A DNA stretch of 64,000 bases. Origin: Pseudomonas saudiphocaensis. GTDB lineage: Bacteria > Pseudomonadota > Gammaproteobacteria > Pseudomonadales > Pseudomonadaceae. Every line of letters begins with the position of its first letter. Within the stretch, counting starts at the first letter, position 1. This document shows, piece by piece, positions 46,846 to 59,519 of this stretch. A model generated the notes under the pieces. It saw nothing but the letters and a program-made list of their open reading frames with translations. It was not told the origin of the DNA and did no database searches. The stretch spans positions 2,976,001 to 3,040,000 of the forward strand of contig NZ_CCSF01000001.1 in assembly GCF_000756775.1 (NCBI RefSeq). Direction: 5' to 3'. Position numbers and translations under genes: made by a program.

Positions 46846-49065
46846 CTAGAACAAGTCGATCGGGTCGATATCCAGCGACCAGCGCACCGAGCGACTGCCG
46901 GGAAGCTGTTCCACCCGCGGCAACCAGGCGTGCATCAGGCGGTGCAGTGGGGCGCGGGCGCTGCCTTGCAGCAGTAGCTGCGCGCGGAAGCGCCCGGCGC
47001 GGCGTTCCATGGGCGCGGGAACCGGACCGAGCAGTTCAATGCCGCTCAGGCCGAGTTCCATCAATAGTTGTTCGGCTTCGCTGCAGGCTTGATCAAGAAA
47101 GTCTTCGGCCTGGCCCGGTTTCTGTGCCTCGGCGCGTAACAGGGCCAGATGGCTGAAGGGTGGCAGACCGGCAGCGCGGCGCTCACTCAGAGCCTGGTCG
47201 GCGAAGGCGAAATAGCCCTGCTCGGTCAGTTGCACCAGCAGAGGGTGGTCGGCCAGGTGGGTCTGGATGATCACCTTGCCGGGCTCTTCGGCCCGTCCCG
47301 CACGACCGGCGACCTGCACGATCAGCTGGGCCATGCGCTCGCTGGCGCGAAAATCCGCGGAGAACAGCCCGCCATCGGCGTCGAGGATGGCTACCAGGGT
47401 CACGCGTGGGAAGTGATGCCCCTTGGCGAGCATTTGCGTGCCCACCAGCAGGCAGGGTTCGCCACGATTGATGACCCCAAGGAGCTGCTCCATCGAGCCT
47501 TTGCGCGAAGTGCTGTCGCGATCGATGCGCAGGACAGGGAAATCTGGAAAGAGAATGCCCAGACGCTCTTCGGCTCTCTCGGTACCGGCCCCCACCGGGC
47601 GCAGGTCGACCCGATTGCATTCGGGGCAGCTCAGTGGCGGTCGCTCGGCATGGCCGCAGTGGTGACAGCGCAGCTCGTTGTGGCGCTGGTGCAGGGTCAT
47701 GCGCGCATCGCAACGCGGGCACTGGCTGAGCCAGCCGCAGTCGTGGCACAGCAGGGATGGAGCGAATCCGCGGCGATTGAGGAATACCAGAACCTGCTGA
47801 CCGGCGGCGAGGGTCTGCGTCATGGCCTGTTGCAGCGGCCCGGAGATGCCTGAGTCCAGCGGGCGGCTTTTCACGTCCAGGCGCAGAAATCTTGGTGCTT
47901 GTGCGCCGCCGGCACGCTGGGTCAGTTTGAGCAGGGCATAGCGGCCGATATGGGCGTTGTGCAGGCTCTCCAGCGAGGGCGTCGCCGAGCCCAGTACGAT
48001 GGGCAGGTTTTCCTGGCGAGCTCTGACTATGGCCAGGTCGCGTGCGTGGTAGCGCAGGCCTTCCTGCTGTTTATAGGAGGCGTCGTGTTCTTCGTCGAGG
48101 ATGATCAGCCCCGGGTTCTTCATCGGCGTGAAAAGCGCGGAGCGCGTGCCGATGATGATGTCCGCTTCGCCGTCGCGCGCCGCCAGCCAGGCATCCAGCC
48201 GTTCACGGTCATTGATGTTGGAGTGCAATAGGGCGATGCGGGCGTTGAAGCGCTGCTCGAAGCGCGCCAGTGTCTGCGGGCCGAGGTTGATCTCCGGAAT
48301 CAGGATCAGCGCCTGCTTCCCGGCCTGGAGTATCTGATGAATCAGTTGCAGGTAGACCTCGGTCTTGCCGCTGCCGGTAACGCCCGCTAACAGAAAGGCC
48401 TGAAAACCCTCGATGCCGGCCCGAATCGCTTCGAAGGCGGCGCGTTGCTCCTGATTGAGCGGCAGTTCCGGCTGCAGCAGCCAGCTACCTTGGTGGGAGC
48501 GAACCTGATGAGTGCGGCGTGTCTCGACGCGCACCAGGCCCTTTCGCAGCAGCTGATCAAGGCTGTCCCTGCTCAGTTGCAACTGACCCAGCAGCGAGTG
48601 AGCAACACCCTGTGGATGTTGGGCGATGGTTTTCAGGGCGTCCCGCTGACGTGGTGCCCGGCTCAGGCGAGGGTCGTCCGCTCTGGCCCCGGTTGCGGCA
48701 TGCCAGAAGCGCTCTTGGCGGGCTTCGGCCGGCTCGCCCTGGCGCAGCAGCACCGGCAAGGCCCAGCTGAAGGTGTCGCCGAGGCTGTGCTGATAATACT
48801 GGGCGGTCCAGAGGCACAGCTTGAACAGGGCCGGTGGCAATGGGGGCACGCTGTCCAGTAGTTCCAGCGCAGGCTTGAGCTTCGCTTCCGGGACTTCACT
48901 GTGAGTGACGACCTCAACCAGTACGCCCACTACCTCGCGGCGGCCGAAGGGCACGCGCAACCGCACGCCCGGTTGTAGCGCGGCGTGTGGTACGCCGGCG
49001 GGCGGTCGATAGTCGAAGAGGGTGCGCAGCGGGGAGGGTAGCGCAAGGCGAAGTATGGGCGGCAC
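46846..49065 (-). CDS. priA: Primosomal replication helicase PriA
   Basis: A 739-residue protein that restarts stalled replication forks. The GTG at 49065 was chosen because AAGGA lies seven bases upstream and it gives the conserved [22 protein letters not shown] and the standard length. The N-terminal DNA-binding domain, then helicase motifs, are seen: Walker [21 protein letters not shown] box [22 protein letters not shown]. The zinc region has paired cysteines ([34 protein letters not shown]), and motif [23 protein letters not shown] follows. It is divergent from rpmE. Confidence 0.97.
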   Translation of the reverse strand: MPPILRLALPSPLRTLFDYRPPAGVPHAALQPGVRLRVPFGRREVVGVLVEVVTHSEVPEAKLKPALELLDSVPPLPPALFKLCLWTAQYYQHSLGDTFSWALPVLLRQGEPAEARQERFWHAATGARADDPRLSRAPRQRDALKTIAQHPQGVAHSLLGQLQLSRDSLDQLLRKGLVRVETRRTHQVRSHQGSWLLQPELPLNQEQRAAFEAIRAGIEGFQAFLLAGVTGSGKTEVYLQLIHQILQAGKQALILIPEINLGPQTLARFEQRFNARIALLHSNINDRERLDAWLAARDGEADIIIGTRSALFTPMKNPGLIILDEEHDASYKQQEGLRYHARDLAIVRARQENLPIVLGSATPSLESLHNAHIGRYALLKLTQRAGGAQAPRFLRLDVKSRPLDSGISGPLQQAMTQTLAAGQQVLVFLNRRGFAPSLLCHDCGWLSQCPRCDARMTLHQRHNELRCHHCGHAERPPLSCPECNRVDLRPVGAGTERAEERLGILFPDFPVLRIDRDSTSRKGSMEQLLGVINRGEPCLLVGTQMLAKGHHFPRVTLVAILDADGGLFSADFRASERMAQLIVQVAGRAGRAEEPGKVIIQTHLADHPLLVQLTEQGYFAFADQALSERRAAGLPPFSHLALLRAEAQKPGQAEDFLDQACSEAEQLLMELGLSGIELLGPVPAPMERRAGRFRAQLLLQGSARAPLHRLMHAWLPRVEQLPGSRSVRWSLDIDPIDLF

Positions 49066-49365
49066 GCGGAAATCCTTGACGGCGAAGGCTGATGGTAAAC
49101 GATCCGGCAATTGGAAAGACGCTTGACCGTGCAACTGATGGTTGTCCCCAGATAGGTTTGAAACTGCCGCAGGCAGCAACGTACCTATTCGGCTTCTATT
49201 AGAAGCAGACGGCGCTTCGCGCGCTGACTCGACAAATTGGTCGTTACATGCTTGCCATACGACGGCTTGCGCTTGCATCAGCTTTGCGCTCTGGTATTAT
49301 TCGCGCCCTTCCGTGCGGTACTCGACATAGGGTCGGGTGGCGGCACAAGTCCTCGAGGATTCTCC
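49066..49365. other. Divergent intergenic region priA-rpmE
   Basis: These 300 bases hold no convincing gene. They carry a good rpmE promoter near 49273-49300 and presumably the priA promoter close to 49065. I see no long inverted repeat or known riboswitch. Confidence 0.5.
49273..49300 (+). promoter_or_regulatory. Likely sigma70 promoter of rpmE
   Basis: TTGCAT (49273-49278) is followed, 16 bases later, by TATTAT (49295-49300), which matches the -10 consensus at five of six positions and is preceded by an extended -10 TGG. It lies 66 bases before the rpmE ATG. Confidence 0.55.
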
Positions 49366-49578
49366 ATGAAAGCCGATATCCATCCAAACTACGTTGAAAT
49401 CGAAGCCACTTGCAGCTGCGGCAATGTCATCAAGACCCGCTCCACGCTGGCCAAGGACCTGAGCATCGACGTCTGCTCCGAGTGCCACCCGTTCTACACC
49501 GGCAAGCAGAAAGTGCTGGATACCGGTGGTCGTATCGATCGCTTCAAGCAGCGTTTCGGTGTGTTCGGCGCCAAGTAA
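49366..49578 (+). CDS. rpmE: 50S ribosomal protein L31 (zinc-binding type)
   Basis: A 70-residue ribosomal protein L31. The ATG at 49366 follows CGAGGATTCTCC and gives [12 protein letters not shown]. Cys16, Cys18, Cys37 and Cys40 ([19 protein letters not shown]) make this the zinc-containing C+ form, which under zinc shortage is replaced by a cysteine-free paralogue that is not visible here. The C-terminal basic tail contacts RNA at the subunit interface. A terminator hairpin lies 45 bases after the stop, inside the beginning of the next gene. Confidence 0.97.
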   Translation: MKADIHPNYVEIEATCSCGNVIKTRSTLAKDLSIDVCSECHPFYTGKQKVLDTGGRIDRFKQRFGVFGAK

Positions 49579-49601
49579 GCGGTTGCCGAGACGGAAGCCC
49601 A

Positions 49602-50399
49602 ATGCGGTTTTCGGAACATCTGAAAAAGGCGTCCCTCGTGGGCGCCTTTTTCGTTTTCGCCCTGTTCAGCCTGCAGGCTCAGGCGCTGTGTCCTGCGACG
49701 GGTCCGCTATCCCGTGTGGAGGTGGCGGCAGTCACTGATGGCGACACGCTGCGCCTGCGTGATGGGCGAAGGGTTCGCCTGATCGGTGTGAACGCCCCCG
49801 AGCTGGGAGGCAAGGGGCGCAGTGCCGAGCCTTTTGCGCAGGCTTCCAAGCGGCGCTTGCAAGCGCTGATCGACGCCAGCGATGGCCGCATTGGTCTCCT
49901 GCCAGGGCAGCAGGCCCGGGACCAGTACGGACGAGTGCTGGCGCATGCATTCGACCTTCAGGGGGCGAACCTTGAAGCCGCACTGCTAGCCGAGGGGCTG
50001 GGCTATTTCGTGGCCATTGCACCGAATACAGCATTGGCCGCTTGTCATCGTCGCGCCGAGCAGCAGGCCAGGGAAGCCAGTCGAGGGCTCTGGAGGCGTT
50101 CACCGACCACTGCTGCCGAGAATTTGCGACGTGCCGGCTTTGCCGTAGTTCGTGCGAAAGTCGAGCGGCTGGAGAAAAACCGCGGTGGCCTCTGGCTGGA
50201 GCTTGAAGGACCTCTGGTGTTGCACATCCCCCAGCAGCAAGTATCTGATTTTGATCATAAAACACTGAACCAACTGCGTGGGCAGGAGGTCGAGGCGCGG
50301 GGTTGGGTGATCGATCGCAAGGGGCGCGCGGATCTGTCGCGCCAGGCACGTTGGCTGATGAAAATCACCCATCCCTCCATGCTCGAGCGGCTGCCCTGA
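49602..50399 (+). CDS. Secreted thermonuclease-like (SNase) protein
   Basis: A 265-residue protein. The ATG at 49602 begins a signal peptide (ASLVGAFFVFALFSLQAQA) with likely cleavage after residue ~27. The SNase fold is clear: VAAVTDGDTLRLRDGRRVRLIGVNAPEL holds the calcium/catalytic Asp and Arg, the catalytic Glu/Arg region follows in RDQYGRVLAHAFDLQGANLEAALLAEGLGYF, and the C-terminal half is an OB-like extension (LWLELEGPLVLHIPQQQ...LNQLRGQEVEARGWV). It likely degrades nucleic acid outside the cytoplasm. It starts 23 bases after rpmE, and the rpmE terminator hairpin lies in its signal-peptide codons. Confidence 0.9.
   Translation: MRFSEHLKKASLVGAFFVFALFSLQAQALCPATGPLSRVEVAAVTDGDTLRLRDGRRVRLIGVNAPELGGKGRSAEPFAQASKRRLQALIDASDGRIGLLPGQQARDQYGRVLAHAFDLQGANLEAALLAEGLGYFVAIAPNTALAACHRRAEQQAREASRGLWRRSPTTAAENLRRAGFAVVRAKVERLEKNRGGLWLELEGPLVLHIPQQQVSDFDHKTLNQLRGQEVEARGWVIDRKGRADLSRQARWLMKITHPSMLERLP
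49623..49651 (+). terminator. Terminator hairpin inside the nuclease coding start
   Basis: AAAAAGGCG (49623-49631) pairs perfectly with CGCCTTTTT (49643-49651), and inner CCC/GGG pairing closes a TCGT loop. The A-stem-T form is a classic intrinsic terminator, 45 bases past the rpmE stop, but it occupies codons 8-17 of the nuclease gene. It could end most rpmE transcripts and limit nuclease expression. Confidence 0.75.
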
Positions 50400-50561
50400 C
50401 GCGGCTTAGCGGGGATTTGGCGACGCGGCTTTGAATTTGTCAGATTAAAGTCGTAGAGCGTGCTCTTGACAGGCTCCATTCCCATTGGCTTGTGACGGCG
50501 ATCAGTCTTGGCGTATGCTCGGCGACCTGTCTGTCCCTAGTAAAACAAGCGGAAAAGCCCC

Positions 50562-51830
<1,269 letters not shown>

Positions 51831-51877
51831 CGGAAGTGATGCGGCGAACCGAATAGGTTCGTTGTAGCCGCAGTAAG

Positions 51878-51913
51878 AAAAAACCCGAAACTCTAGGAGT
51901 TTCGGGTTTTTTT
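51878..51913. terminator. Bidirectional terminator between maeB and ponA
   Basis: The arm at 51878-51893 (A6, CCCGAAACTC) is a perfect inverted repeat of 51897-51912 (GAGTTTCGGG, T6) around a TAG loop. The 16-base symmetric stem with A and T flanks can terminate from both directions, fitting the convergent genes. Confidence 0.93.
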
Positions 51914-51949
51914 ATGGCCGCGATTGCTGCTCAACCCTGTGGAGCAATC

Positions 51950-54385
51950 TCAGAACAGATCCAGAGGAGCCGCTTCGCTAGCTGGCAGCGGGGTGCCAGG
52001 GATCGGGCTTGAGGGATCCAGTTCGTCCATATCTGGCGGTGAATCTTCGCTGCGGAACAGTTCGAAATAGGCGTCCGGAGTGCCGGGAGGGGCGGCGCGC
52101 CCGCTGGCTGGGTCGATACGCAGCGCGAGAATTCCGGCCGGCTCGGCGGGGGCGTGCTCGGGCATGCCTTCGAGCACCGCACCCATGTATTTCATCCAGA
52201 TCGGCAAAGCCACGGTGCCGCCGTATTCGCGCCGTCCCAGAGTTTGCGGCTGGTCGAAGCCTGCCCAGACGGATGTCACGATGTCGGCGTTGTAGCCGGA
52301 GAACCAGCTGTCCTTGGACTCGTTGGTGGTGCCGGTCTTGCCGGCAATATCGGCACGACCCATCGCCAGAGCTCTGCGGCCGGTACCGCGCTTGATAACG
52401 TCCTGCAGCATGCTGGTCATGATGTAGGCGGTGCGTTCGTCGATGATCTGTTCGGCGTCGCGCGGCAGTTGTTCGGGCTCGGCATCGCTATCGAGGGGCT
52501 TGTCGTTCTGGGCGAAGGTCTCGACAACGGCTTCGTCGCTCGGCAGTGAGGGCTGTCCGTTGTTCGGAACCCGCGGTGGGTTTGCGGTGAATATCACCTT
52601 GCCGTCGCGGTCTTCGATGCGCTCGATGAGGTAGGGCTCAACCTTGTAACCGCCGTTGGCGAAGGCAGTCCAGCCGACGGTGATCTCCATGGGGGTCAGG
52701 GTTGCTGTACCGAGCGCCAGCGAAAGGTTCGGCGACAGGTCTTCAGGCTTGAAGCCGAAGCGTTTTATGTAATCGATGGTGTAGGCCATGCCGAGGGTTT
52801 GCAGCAGCCGAATCGAGACCAGGTTGCGTGATTTGTACAGGGCTTCACGGAGGCGGATTGGTCCGAGGAAGGTGTTGGTGTCGTTTCTAGGGCGCCAGAC
52901 GCGGTCCATACCCTCTTCGACGAAGACGATAGGTGAGTCGTTGACCAGTGTGGCAGCGGTAAAGCCCGCATCCAGCGCTGCACTATAGATGAAGGGCTTG
53001 AAGCTGGAGCCTGGCTGGCGCTTAGCCTGGACGGCGCGGTTGTAGTTGCTTTGTCCGAAGGAGAAGCCGCCAACCAGTGCCTCGATGGAGCCATCTATGG
53101 GGTCCAGGGATACCAGGGCTGCCTGGGCCTGAGGGATCTGACTGAACTGTGCGACGCCATCGACGAAGCGGACGCGAATAACGTCGCCGGGCGCAACCAC
53201 ATCGGCCGGGCTTTTGGGTTGCGGCCCCAGACTGTTGGTGTTGATGAACGGGCGCGCCCATTTGATGCTGTCCCAGGCGATGCTGTATTCGCTGCCGTCA
53301 CGCAGGAGCGCGGTGATGGAATCCTTACCCACCTGAGTGACAACCGCGGGCAGGATTCCCGACAGGCCGCGGTAGCGGCTTAGTTCCTGTGGCCAGCTCT
53401 CCCGAGGAGTATTGGCCAGCTTGGCTTCAGGCCCGCGATAGCCGTGGCGCTGGTCGTACTCGATCAGGCCCTGGGTCACGGCCTGGTTGGCAGCAATCTG
53501 CCGCTCGCTGGTGGTGGTGGTGTAGACGCGAAAGCCTTCTGTATAGGCATCGCTGCCGAAGCGGCCAACCATTTCGGCTCGAGCCATCTCGGCAATATAG
53601 GGCGCCTCGAGCTCAGGCGAAGCACCGTGATAGGCCGCATCCACTTCCTCGGCCAAGGCCTGCTGGAAGCGGGCTTCATCAATGGTACCGAGCCGGTACA
53701 TGCGGCCCAGAATCCAGTCGCGTCGTTCCTTGGCACGCGCTGGATTGGTCAGCGGGTTGAAGGCTGACGGAGCCTTTGGCAGTCCGGCGATCATGGCCAG
53801 CTGCGCCAGGTTCAATTCATTAATCGACTTGCCATAGTAGACTTGGGCGGCCGCTTCGATGCCGTAAGCCCGGTGGCCCAGATAGATCTTGTTGACGTAC
53901 AGCTCGAAGATTTCGTCCTTGCTCAGCTCGCGCTCGATCTGCAGGGCGAGAAGAATCTCGTTGATCTTGCGCGAGAAGCTGCGCTCGCTGGTCAGGAAGT
54001 AATTCTTTGCAACCTGCATGGTGATGGTGCTGCCGCCAGTTTGAATCTGGCCGGTTTTCAATAATTGCGTGGCAGCGCGCATCAGGCTGGAAACTTCGAC
54101 GCCATAATGATTCGCGAAGTTGTCGTCCTCGGCAGCCAGCAGTGCATTAATGAAATCCCTGGGGATTTGATTGAAGGCAATGGGTGAGCGGCGCATTTCG
54201 CCATACTCGGCAATCAGTTTTTCATCGCTGCTGTAGATACGCAGCGGTATCTGCAACTGTATGCTGCGTAGCGAATCGACCGAAGGCAGGTTGGGGCTGA
54301 GGTAGAGAAAGGCGCCGCTGAGACTCAGCAAAAGTCCGCAGAAAATAGCCAGGCACGACCAGAGGAAAAACTTCAGGAAACGCAT
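51950..54385 (-). CDS. ponA: Penicillin-binding protein 1A
   Basis: An 811-residue bifunctional peptidoglycan synthase. The ATG at 54385 gives MRFLKFFLWSCLAIFCGLLL, so one membrane anchor lies at residues ~5-30. The glycosyltransferase domain has the catalytic Glu in LLAAEDDNFANHYGV and the motifs TGGSTITMQVAKNYFL and INEILLALQIERELSKDEIFELYVNKIYLGH. An OB-like insert precedes the transpeptidase domain with SxxK in QPGSSFKPF, SRN in LYKSRNLVS and KTGT in AGKTGTTNES. A proline-rich acidic tail ends the protein. It is divergent from pilM, the order found in other pseudomonads. Confidence 0.96.
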   Translation of the reverse strand: MRFLKFFLWSCLAIFCGLLLSLSGAFLYLSPNLPSVDSLRSIQLQIPLRIYSSDEKLIAEYGEMRRSPIAFNQIPRDFINALLAAEDDNFANHYGVEVSSLMRAATQLLKTGQIQTGGSTITMQVAKNYFLTSERSFSRKINEILLALQIERELSKDEIFELYVNKIYLGHRAYGIEAAAQVYYGKSINELNLAQLAMIAGLPKAPSAFNPLTNPARAKERRDWILGRMYRLGTIDEARFQQALAEEVDAAYHGASPELEAPYIAEMARAEMVGRFGSDAYTEGFRVYTTTTSERQIAANQAVTQGLIEYDQRHGYRGPEAKLANTPRESWPQELSRYRGLSGILPAVVTQVGKDSITALLRDGSEYSIAWDSIKWARPFINTNSLGPQPKSPADVVAPGDVIRVRFVDGVAQFSQIPQAQAALVSLDPIDGSIEALVGGFSFGQSNYNRAVQAKRQPGSSFKPFIYSAALDAGFTAATLVNDSPIVFVEEGMDRVWRPRNDTNTFLGPIRLREALYKSRNLVSIRLLQTLGMAYTIDYIKRFGFKPEDLSPNLSLALGTATLTPMEITVGWTAFANGGYKVEPYLIERIEDRDGKVIFTANPPRVPNNGQPSLPSDEAVVETFAQNDKPLDSDAEPEQLPRDAEQIIDERTAYIMTSMLQDVIKRGTGRRALAMGRADIAGKTGTTNESKDSWFSGYNADIVTSVWAGFDQPQTLGRREYGGTVALPIWMKYMGAVLEGMPEHAPAEPAGILALRIDPASGRAAPPGTPDAYFELFRSEDSPPDMDELDPSSPIPGTPLPASEAAPLDLF

Positions 54386-54553
54386 CGGGGTTCGTTGAAT
54401 CCAGGATGGGGAATGGGGTGAAAGCCGCAGACGATGCTGAAAGGAAAAGCCGTTCACATTATAAGCGCTTTTTCTGCCGGGGAGCCATTTACGCTCCTGT
54501 CAAGGCTGTTATCTAATGTGGATGAACATAATTAATCCGTAAGTAGCGGATAA

Positions 54554-55632
<1,079 letters not shown>

Positions 55633-55633
<1 letters not shown>

Positions 55634-56205
55634 TGGCTCAGATCAACCTTCTGCCCTGGCGTGAACAGCTGCGTGAAGAGCGCAAGCAGCGCTTTCTGGT
55701 CTCTCTGCTTGGCGTGCTGATCGTAGGTGGGGGGCTGGTATTCCTTGCCGGTCAATACCTGACCAACTCCATCGAACAGCAGAATGCGCGCAACGACTTT
55801 GTTCGCAAAGAAATTGCGGTGTTGGATGCACGCATTTCTGAAATCAAGGAATTGCGAGAGCGTCGGCAGCAATTGCTTGAGCGTATGAAGATCATTCAGG
55901 ACCTGCAGGGTAACCGGCCCATCATCGGTCGAGTGTTTGACCAGCTGGTAAGGACCTTGCCCGACGGTGTGTATTTCACGGACTTGAAGATGACAGGCAA
56001 GAACATCGCCATTGTCGGCGCAGCGGAATCCAACAACAGGGTTTCCAACCTGATGCGTAATCTGGATGGCTCAGATTGGCTCGAGGCGCCGAACCTGAAC
56101 GAGGTAAAGGCCGTCACTGCTGGCGCCGTGGATCAGGAAAACGTCTTCCAGCTTACGGTCCAGCAAACTCAACCGGCTGTCGACGCTGAAGGAGGCAGAC
56201 CATGA
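55633..56205 (+). CDS. pilN: Type IV pilus inner-membrane protein PilN
   Basis: A 190-residue bitopic membrane protein. The N-terminal cytoplasmic peptide AQINLLPWREQLREERKQRF is the PilM-binding INLLPW motif. One transmembrane helix follows (VSLLGVLIVGGGLVFLAGQYL, about residues 24-44), then a coiled coil and a periplasmic ferredoxin-like domain (LVRTLPDGVYFTDLKMTGKNIAIVGAAESNNRVSNLM). It pairs with PilO. It overlaps pilM by one base and pilO by four. Confidence 0.97.
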
Positions 56206-56825
56206 GTTTGGCAAGCTCCCTGGAAAGTCTGCGTAGCGTTGACCTGTCCGAACTGGACATGAACAACCTCGGCTCCTGGCCGGCGGCAGTCAAGGTCATT
56301 ACGGGAATCCTGCTGATGGCTCTGGTGCTGGGAGGAGGTTATTACTTCTATCTCAGCGATATGCAGGCCAACCTGGAGCAGCAAAAAGCGCAGGAAGAGA
56401 CGCTCAAGCAACAATTTTCCACCAAGGCGTTTCAGGCGGCGAACCTGGAGGCCTACAAGGAACAGATGGTCGAGATGGAGGCCTCGTTCGGTGCCCTGCT
56501 TCGTCAGTTGCCAAGCGATACCGAAGTGCCGGGCCTGCTCGAGGACATCACCCGTACCGGCTTGGGCAGTGGGCTGGAGTTCGAGGAAATCAAGCTGCAG
56601 CCGGAAGTTATCCAGCAGTTCTATATCGAACTGCCGATACAGATCAAAGTAGTAGGTTCCTATCACGACCTGGCGACGTTTGTCAGTGGCGTATCGAGCC
56701 TGCCGCGGATCGTCACGCTGCATGATTTCGAGATCAAGCCCGAGAGCAAGGAGTCCTCATCCAAACTGCGCATGAGCATTCTGGCCAAGACTTATCGCTA
56801 TAACGACAAGGGGCTGCAGAAATGA
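56202..56825 (+). CDS. pilO: Type IV pilus inner-membrane protein PilO
   Basis: A 207-residue partner of PilN. An N-terminal cytoplasmic segment (SLASSLESLRSVDLSELDMNNLGSWPAAVKVI) precedes one membrane helix (TGILLMALVLGGGYYFYL). A coiled coil (residues ~50-85) and a periplasmic domain with LPSDTEVPGLLEDITRTGLGSGLEFEEIKLQPE follow, the PilO signature. It forms heterodimers with PilN and contacts PilP. ATG overlaps the pilN stop, and its own stop overlaps pilP. Confidence 0.97.
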   Translation: MSLASSLESLRSVDLSELDMNNLGSWPAAVKVITGILLMALVLGGGYYFYLSDMQANLEQQKAQEETLKQQFSTKAFQAANLEAYKEQMVEMEASFGALLRQLPSDTEVPGLLEDITRTGLGSGLEFEEIKLQPEVIQQFYIELPIQIKVVGSYHDLATFVSGVSSLPRIVTLHDFEIKPESKESSSKLRMSILAKTYRYNDKGLQK

Positions 56826-57349
56826 AAGGAGCCCGTCTTGTTGTGCTGGGCTTGAGCCTGGGGTTGCTGAGCGGATGCGGAGTCAGCAACGATTTCGATG
56901 ACCTGCGTCGCTATATGGACGAGGTTCGAGCCAAGCCCAAAGGAACCATAGAACCGCTGCCTGCATTCGTGCCTTATGAGGCGTTTACCTATAGTGCGGC
57001 GTCTCTGCGCCATCCTTTCCAGCCGCCGATGAAGATTGATCTGGCGCAGCGGCAAAAAGGCTCGAAGGACATTCAGCCGGACGAGACGCGCGTCAAGCAG
57101 TTTCTGGAAGGCTTCAATATCGAAAACTTCATCATGGTCGGCACGCTGACCAATGATGCTGGCAAATACGCCTTGATAAGGGGCGGCGAAGGGGTACACC
57201 GAGTCAAGGTCGGTGACTATCTGGGGCGCAACCATGGCCGTATCGTCGAGGTCAGCGAGGCCGAGGTGAATGTGCTTGAAATCGTTCCTGACGGAGAGGG
57301 CGGGTGGCTGGAACGCCCGCGTAGCCTGACCTTGAAAGAGCGCTCCTGA
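56822..57349 (+). CDS. pilP: Type IV pilus lipoprotein PilP
   Basis: A 175-residue inner-membrane lipoprotein. The signal peptide ends in the lipobox LLSGCG, with Cys at residue ~19 as acylation site. A proline-rich disordered linker and a compact C-terminal domain (FNIENFIMVGTLTNDAGKYALIRGGEGVHRVKVGDYLGRNHGRIVEV) bind the secretin PilQ. It joins the PilNO complex in the inner membrane to the outer-membrane pore. It overlaps pilO by four bases. Confidence 0.96.
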   Translation: MKGARLVVLGLSLGLLSGCGVSNDFDDLRRYMDEVRAKPKGTIEPLPAFVPYEAFTYSAASLRHPFQPPMKIDLAQRQKGSKDIQPDETRVKQFLEGFNIENFIMVGTLTNDAGKYALIRGGEGVHRVKVGDYLGRNHGRIVEVSEAEVNVLEIVPDGEGGWLERPRSLTLKERS

Positions 57350-57402
57350 GTTTGGGGCAAAAAATGGAAAACCTTTACCGGTCTGCACAACGGAAGCCTT
57401 TT

Positions 57403-59514
57403 ATGAATACCTCCCTCTCTCGTCTCGGTTTGTCCCTTCTGGCTGCGCTCATTTCGCCTGCGTTGCTGGCAGCGAATCTCAACACCATCGATGTGGCCTC
57501 CCTGCCGGGCGATAAGGTCGAGCTCAAGCTTGGGTTTGACGAGCCTGTGGCCGCTCCGCGTGGTTACACCCTCGATCAGCCAGCACGTATCGCGCTCGAT
57601 CTGCCTGGTGTGTCGAACAAGCTTGGCGCCAGGAATCGCGAGCTGGGCGTTGGCAATGCGCGCAGCGTGACTGTTGTCGAGGCGCAGGGGCGTACCCGGC
57701 TGATCGTCAACCTCACTTCGCTGGTGCCCTATTCCACGCGTGTGGATGGCAATAACCTGTTCGTCCTGCTGGGTGAGGGTGGCACGCCCACTCCGGTGGC
57801 TGCGCCTGCGCCAGCACAGCCAGTGGTTGGTACTGCGCCGGTTGAGCGTGTGATTGCAGGCAAGTCCATCAGCAATGTCGATTTCCGGCGTGGAGAAGAT
57901 GGCGCCGGTAATGTGGTCATCACTCTGTCGGATCCTTCGGTCAGCCCGAACATCGAAGAGCAGGGCGGCAAGATTCGTGTTTCCTTTGCCAAGACACAGC
58001 TGCCGGAGGCACTGCGTGTGCGTCTTGACGTGCAGGACTTCGCCACGCCGGTAAAATTTGTCGACTCGAGCAGTCGGGCTGATGGCGCAACCATTTCCAT
58101 CGAGCCAACAGGCCGCTACGACTACCTTGCCTACCAGACCGACGACAAGCTCACCATCAGCGTCAAACCGCTGACCGAGTCCGAGGCCGAGCAGCGTAAG
58201 GCCGAGCACTTTGCCTATTCGGGTGAAAAGCTGTCATTGAATTTTCAGGATATCGATGTGCGCTCGGTGCTTCAGCTGATTGCCGACTTCACTGATCTCA
58301 ACCTGGTAGCCAGTGACACAGTAAGCGGGAACATCACGCTGCGCCTGCAGAATGTGCCATGGGACCAGGCGCTGGATCTGGTGCTCAAGACCAAGGGTCT
58401 CGACAAGCGCCAGGTTGGTAACGTCTTGCTGGTCGCGCCGGCTGAAGAGATCGCTGCACGCGAACGGCAGGAGCTGGAATCACAGCGCCAGATCGCCGAA
58501 CTGGCGCCGCTGCGCCGTGAGGTGGTTCAGGTCAACTATGCCAAAGCGGCCGACATTGCCCGCCTGTTCCAATCGGTAACCGACCGGGAAGGCGCCAGTG
58601 AGGACCGCGGCTCCATTGCCGTTGACGATCGCACCAACAACATCATTGCCTACCAGACCCAGGAGCGACTGGACGAGCTGCGCCGCATCGTGGCGCAACT
58701 GGATATCCCGGTCCGTCAGGTGATGATCGAGGCGCGTATCGTCGAAGCCAACGTGGACTACGACAAAAGCCTGGGTGTGCGTTGGGGCGGTGCAAGGTCG
58801 GATGGGAAGTGGAGCATCTACGGCAAGGATGGAGCCCAGACCTTTGATGAGGATGGCCGTCGTTACCTTCCGGGAACAGATACCTTCGGCAACTACACAT
58901 CCGATGACGGTGTAGCGCCGGTGCCCTTTGTGGATATGGGCGTGCTCAACAGCACCTCGGGTATCGGTATCGGTTTCATCACTGACAACGTAATCCTGGA
59001 CCTGCAACTGTCAGCCATGGAAAAAACCGGTAACGGCGAAATCGTTTCGCAGCCCAAGGTCATGACCGCTGATAAAGAGACGGCCAAAATTCTGAAAGGC
59101 TCGGAGATCCCCTATCAGGAAGCCAGCTCCAGCGGTGCAACCAGCACTTCGTTCAAAGAGGCGGCGCTGTCCCTGGAAGTGACCCCGCAGATCACACCTG
59201 ACAACCGCATCATCATGGAAGTGAAGGTGACCAAGGATGCTCCTGACTTCGGCCGGGTGCTCAATGGTGTGCCGCCAATCAACAAGAATGAGGTCAACGC
59301 CAAGATTCTGGTTGCCGATGGTGAGACCGTTGTCATCGGCGGCGTCTTTTCGAACTCGCAGACCAAGAGCGTAGACAAGGTTCCTTTCCTAGGAGATCTG
59401 CCGTATCTTGGCCGCCTTTTCCGCCGAGACTCGGTGCAAGATGCGAAGTCGGAACTCCTGGTCTTCCTTACACCGAAAATCCTCAATCATCAGGCAATAG
59501 CAGTGAGTCGCTGA
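57403..59514 (+). CDS. pilQ: Type IV pilus secretin PilQ
   Basis: A 703-residue outer-membrane secretin through which the pilus passes. The ATG at 57403 ([24 protein letters not shown]) has GGAAG six bases upstream and opens the signal peptide; ATG 57364 is less likely. Two AMIN domains that bind peptidoglycan span residues ~25-260, then the STN/N0 ([27 protein letters not shown]), N1 and secretin domains ([59 protein letters not shown]). The family is well conserved apart from a variable loop at about residues 470-500. aroK follows after five bases. Confidence 0.96.
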   Translation: MNTSLSRLGLSLLAALISPALLAANLNTIDVASLPGDKVELKLGFDEPVAAPRGYTLDQPARIALDLPGVSNKLGARNRELGVGNARSVTVVEAQGRTRLIVNLTSLVPYSTRVDGNNLFVLLGEGGTPTPVAAPAPAQPVVGTAPVERVIAGKSISNVDFRRGEDGAGNVVITLSDPSVSPNIEEQGGKIRVSFAKTQLPEALRVRLDVQDFATPVKFVDSSSRADGATISIEPTGRYDYLAYQTDDKLTISVKPLTESEAEQRKAEHFAYSGEKLSLNFQDIDVRSVLQLIADFTDLNLVASDTVSGNITLRLQNVPWDQALDLVLKTKGLDKRQVGNVLLVAPAEEIAARERQELESQRQIAELAPLRREVVQVNYAKAADIARLFQSVTDREGASEDRGSIAVDDRTNNIIAYQTQERLDELRRIVAQLDIPVRQVMIEARIVEANVDYDKSLGVRWGGARSDGKWSIYGKDGAQTFDEDGRRYLPGTDTFGNYTSDDGVAPVPFVDMGVLNSTSGIGIGFITDNVILDLQLSAMEKTGNGEIVSQPKVMTADKETAKILKGSEIPYQEASSSGATSTSFKEAALSLEVTPQITPDNRIIMEVKVTKDAPDFGRVLNGVPPINKNEVNAKILVADGETVVIGGVFSNSQTKSVDKVPFLGDLPYLGRLFRRDSVQDAKSELLVFLTPKILNHQAIAVSR

Positions 59515-59519
59515 TTTCG

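Noticed and set aside
44363-46849. 828-codon open frame on the plus strand opposite argS
   Set aside because: It lies fully antisense to argS and the SPOR gene, which have clear motifs. Long antisense frames are expected from GC-rich codon use.
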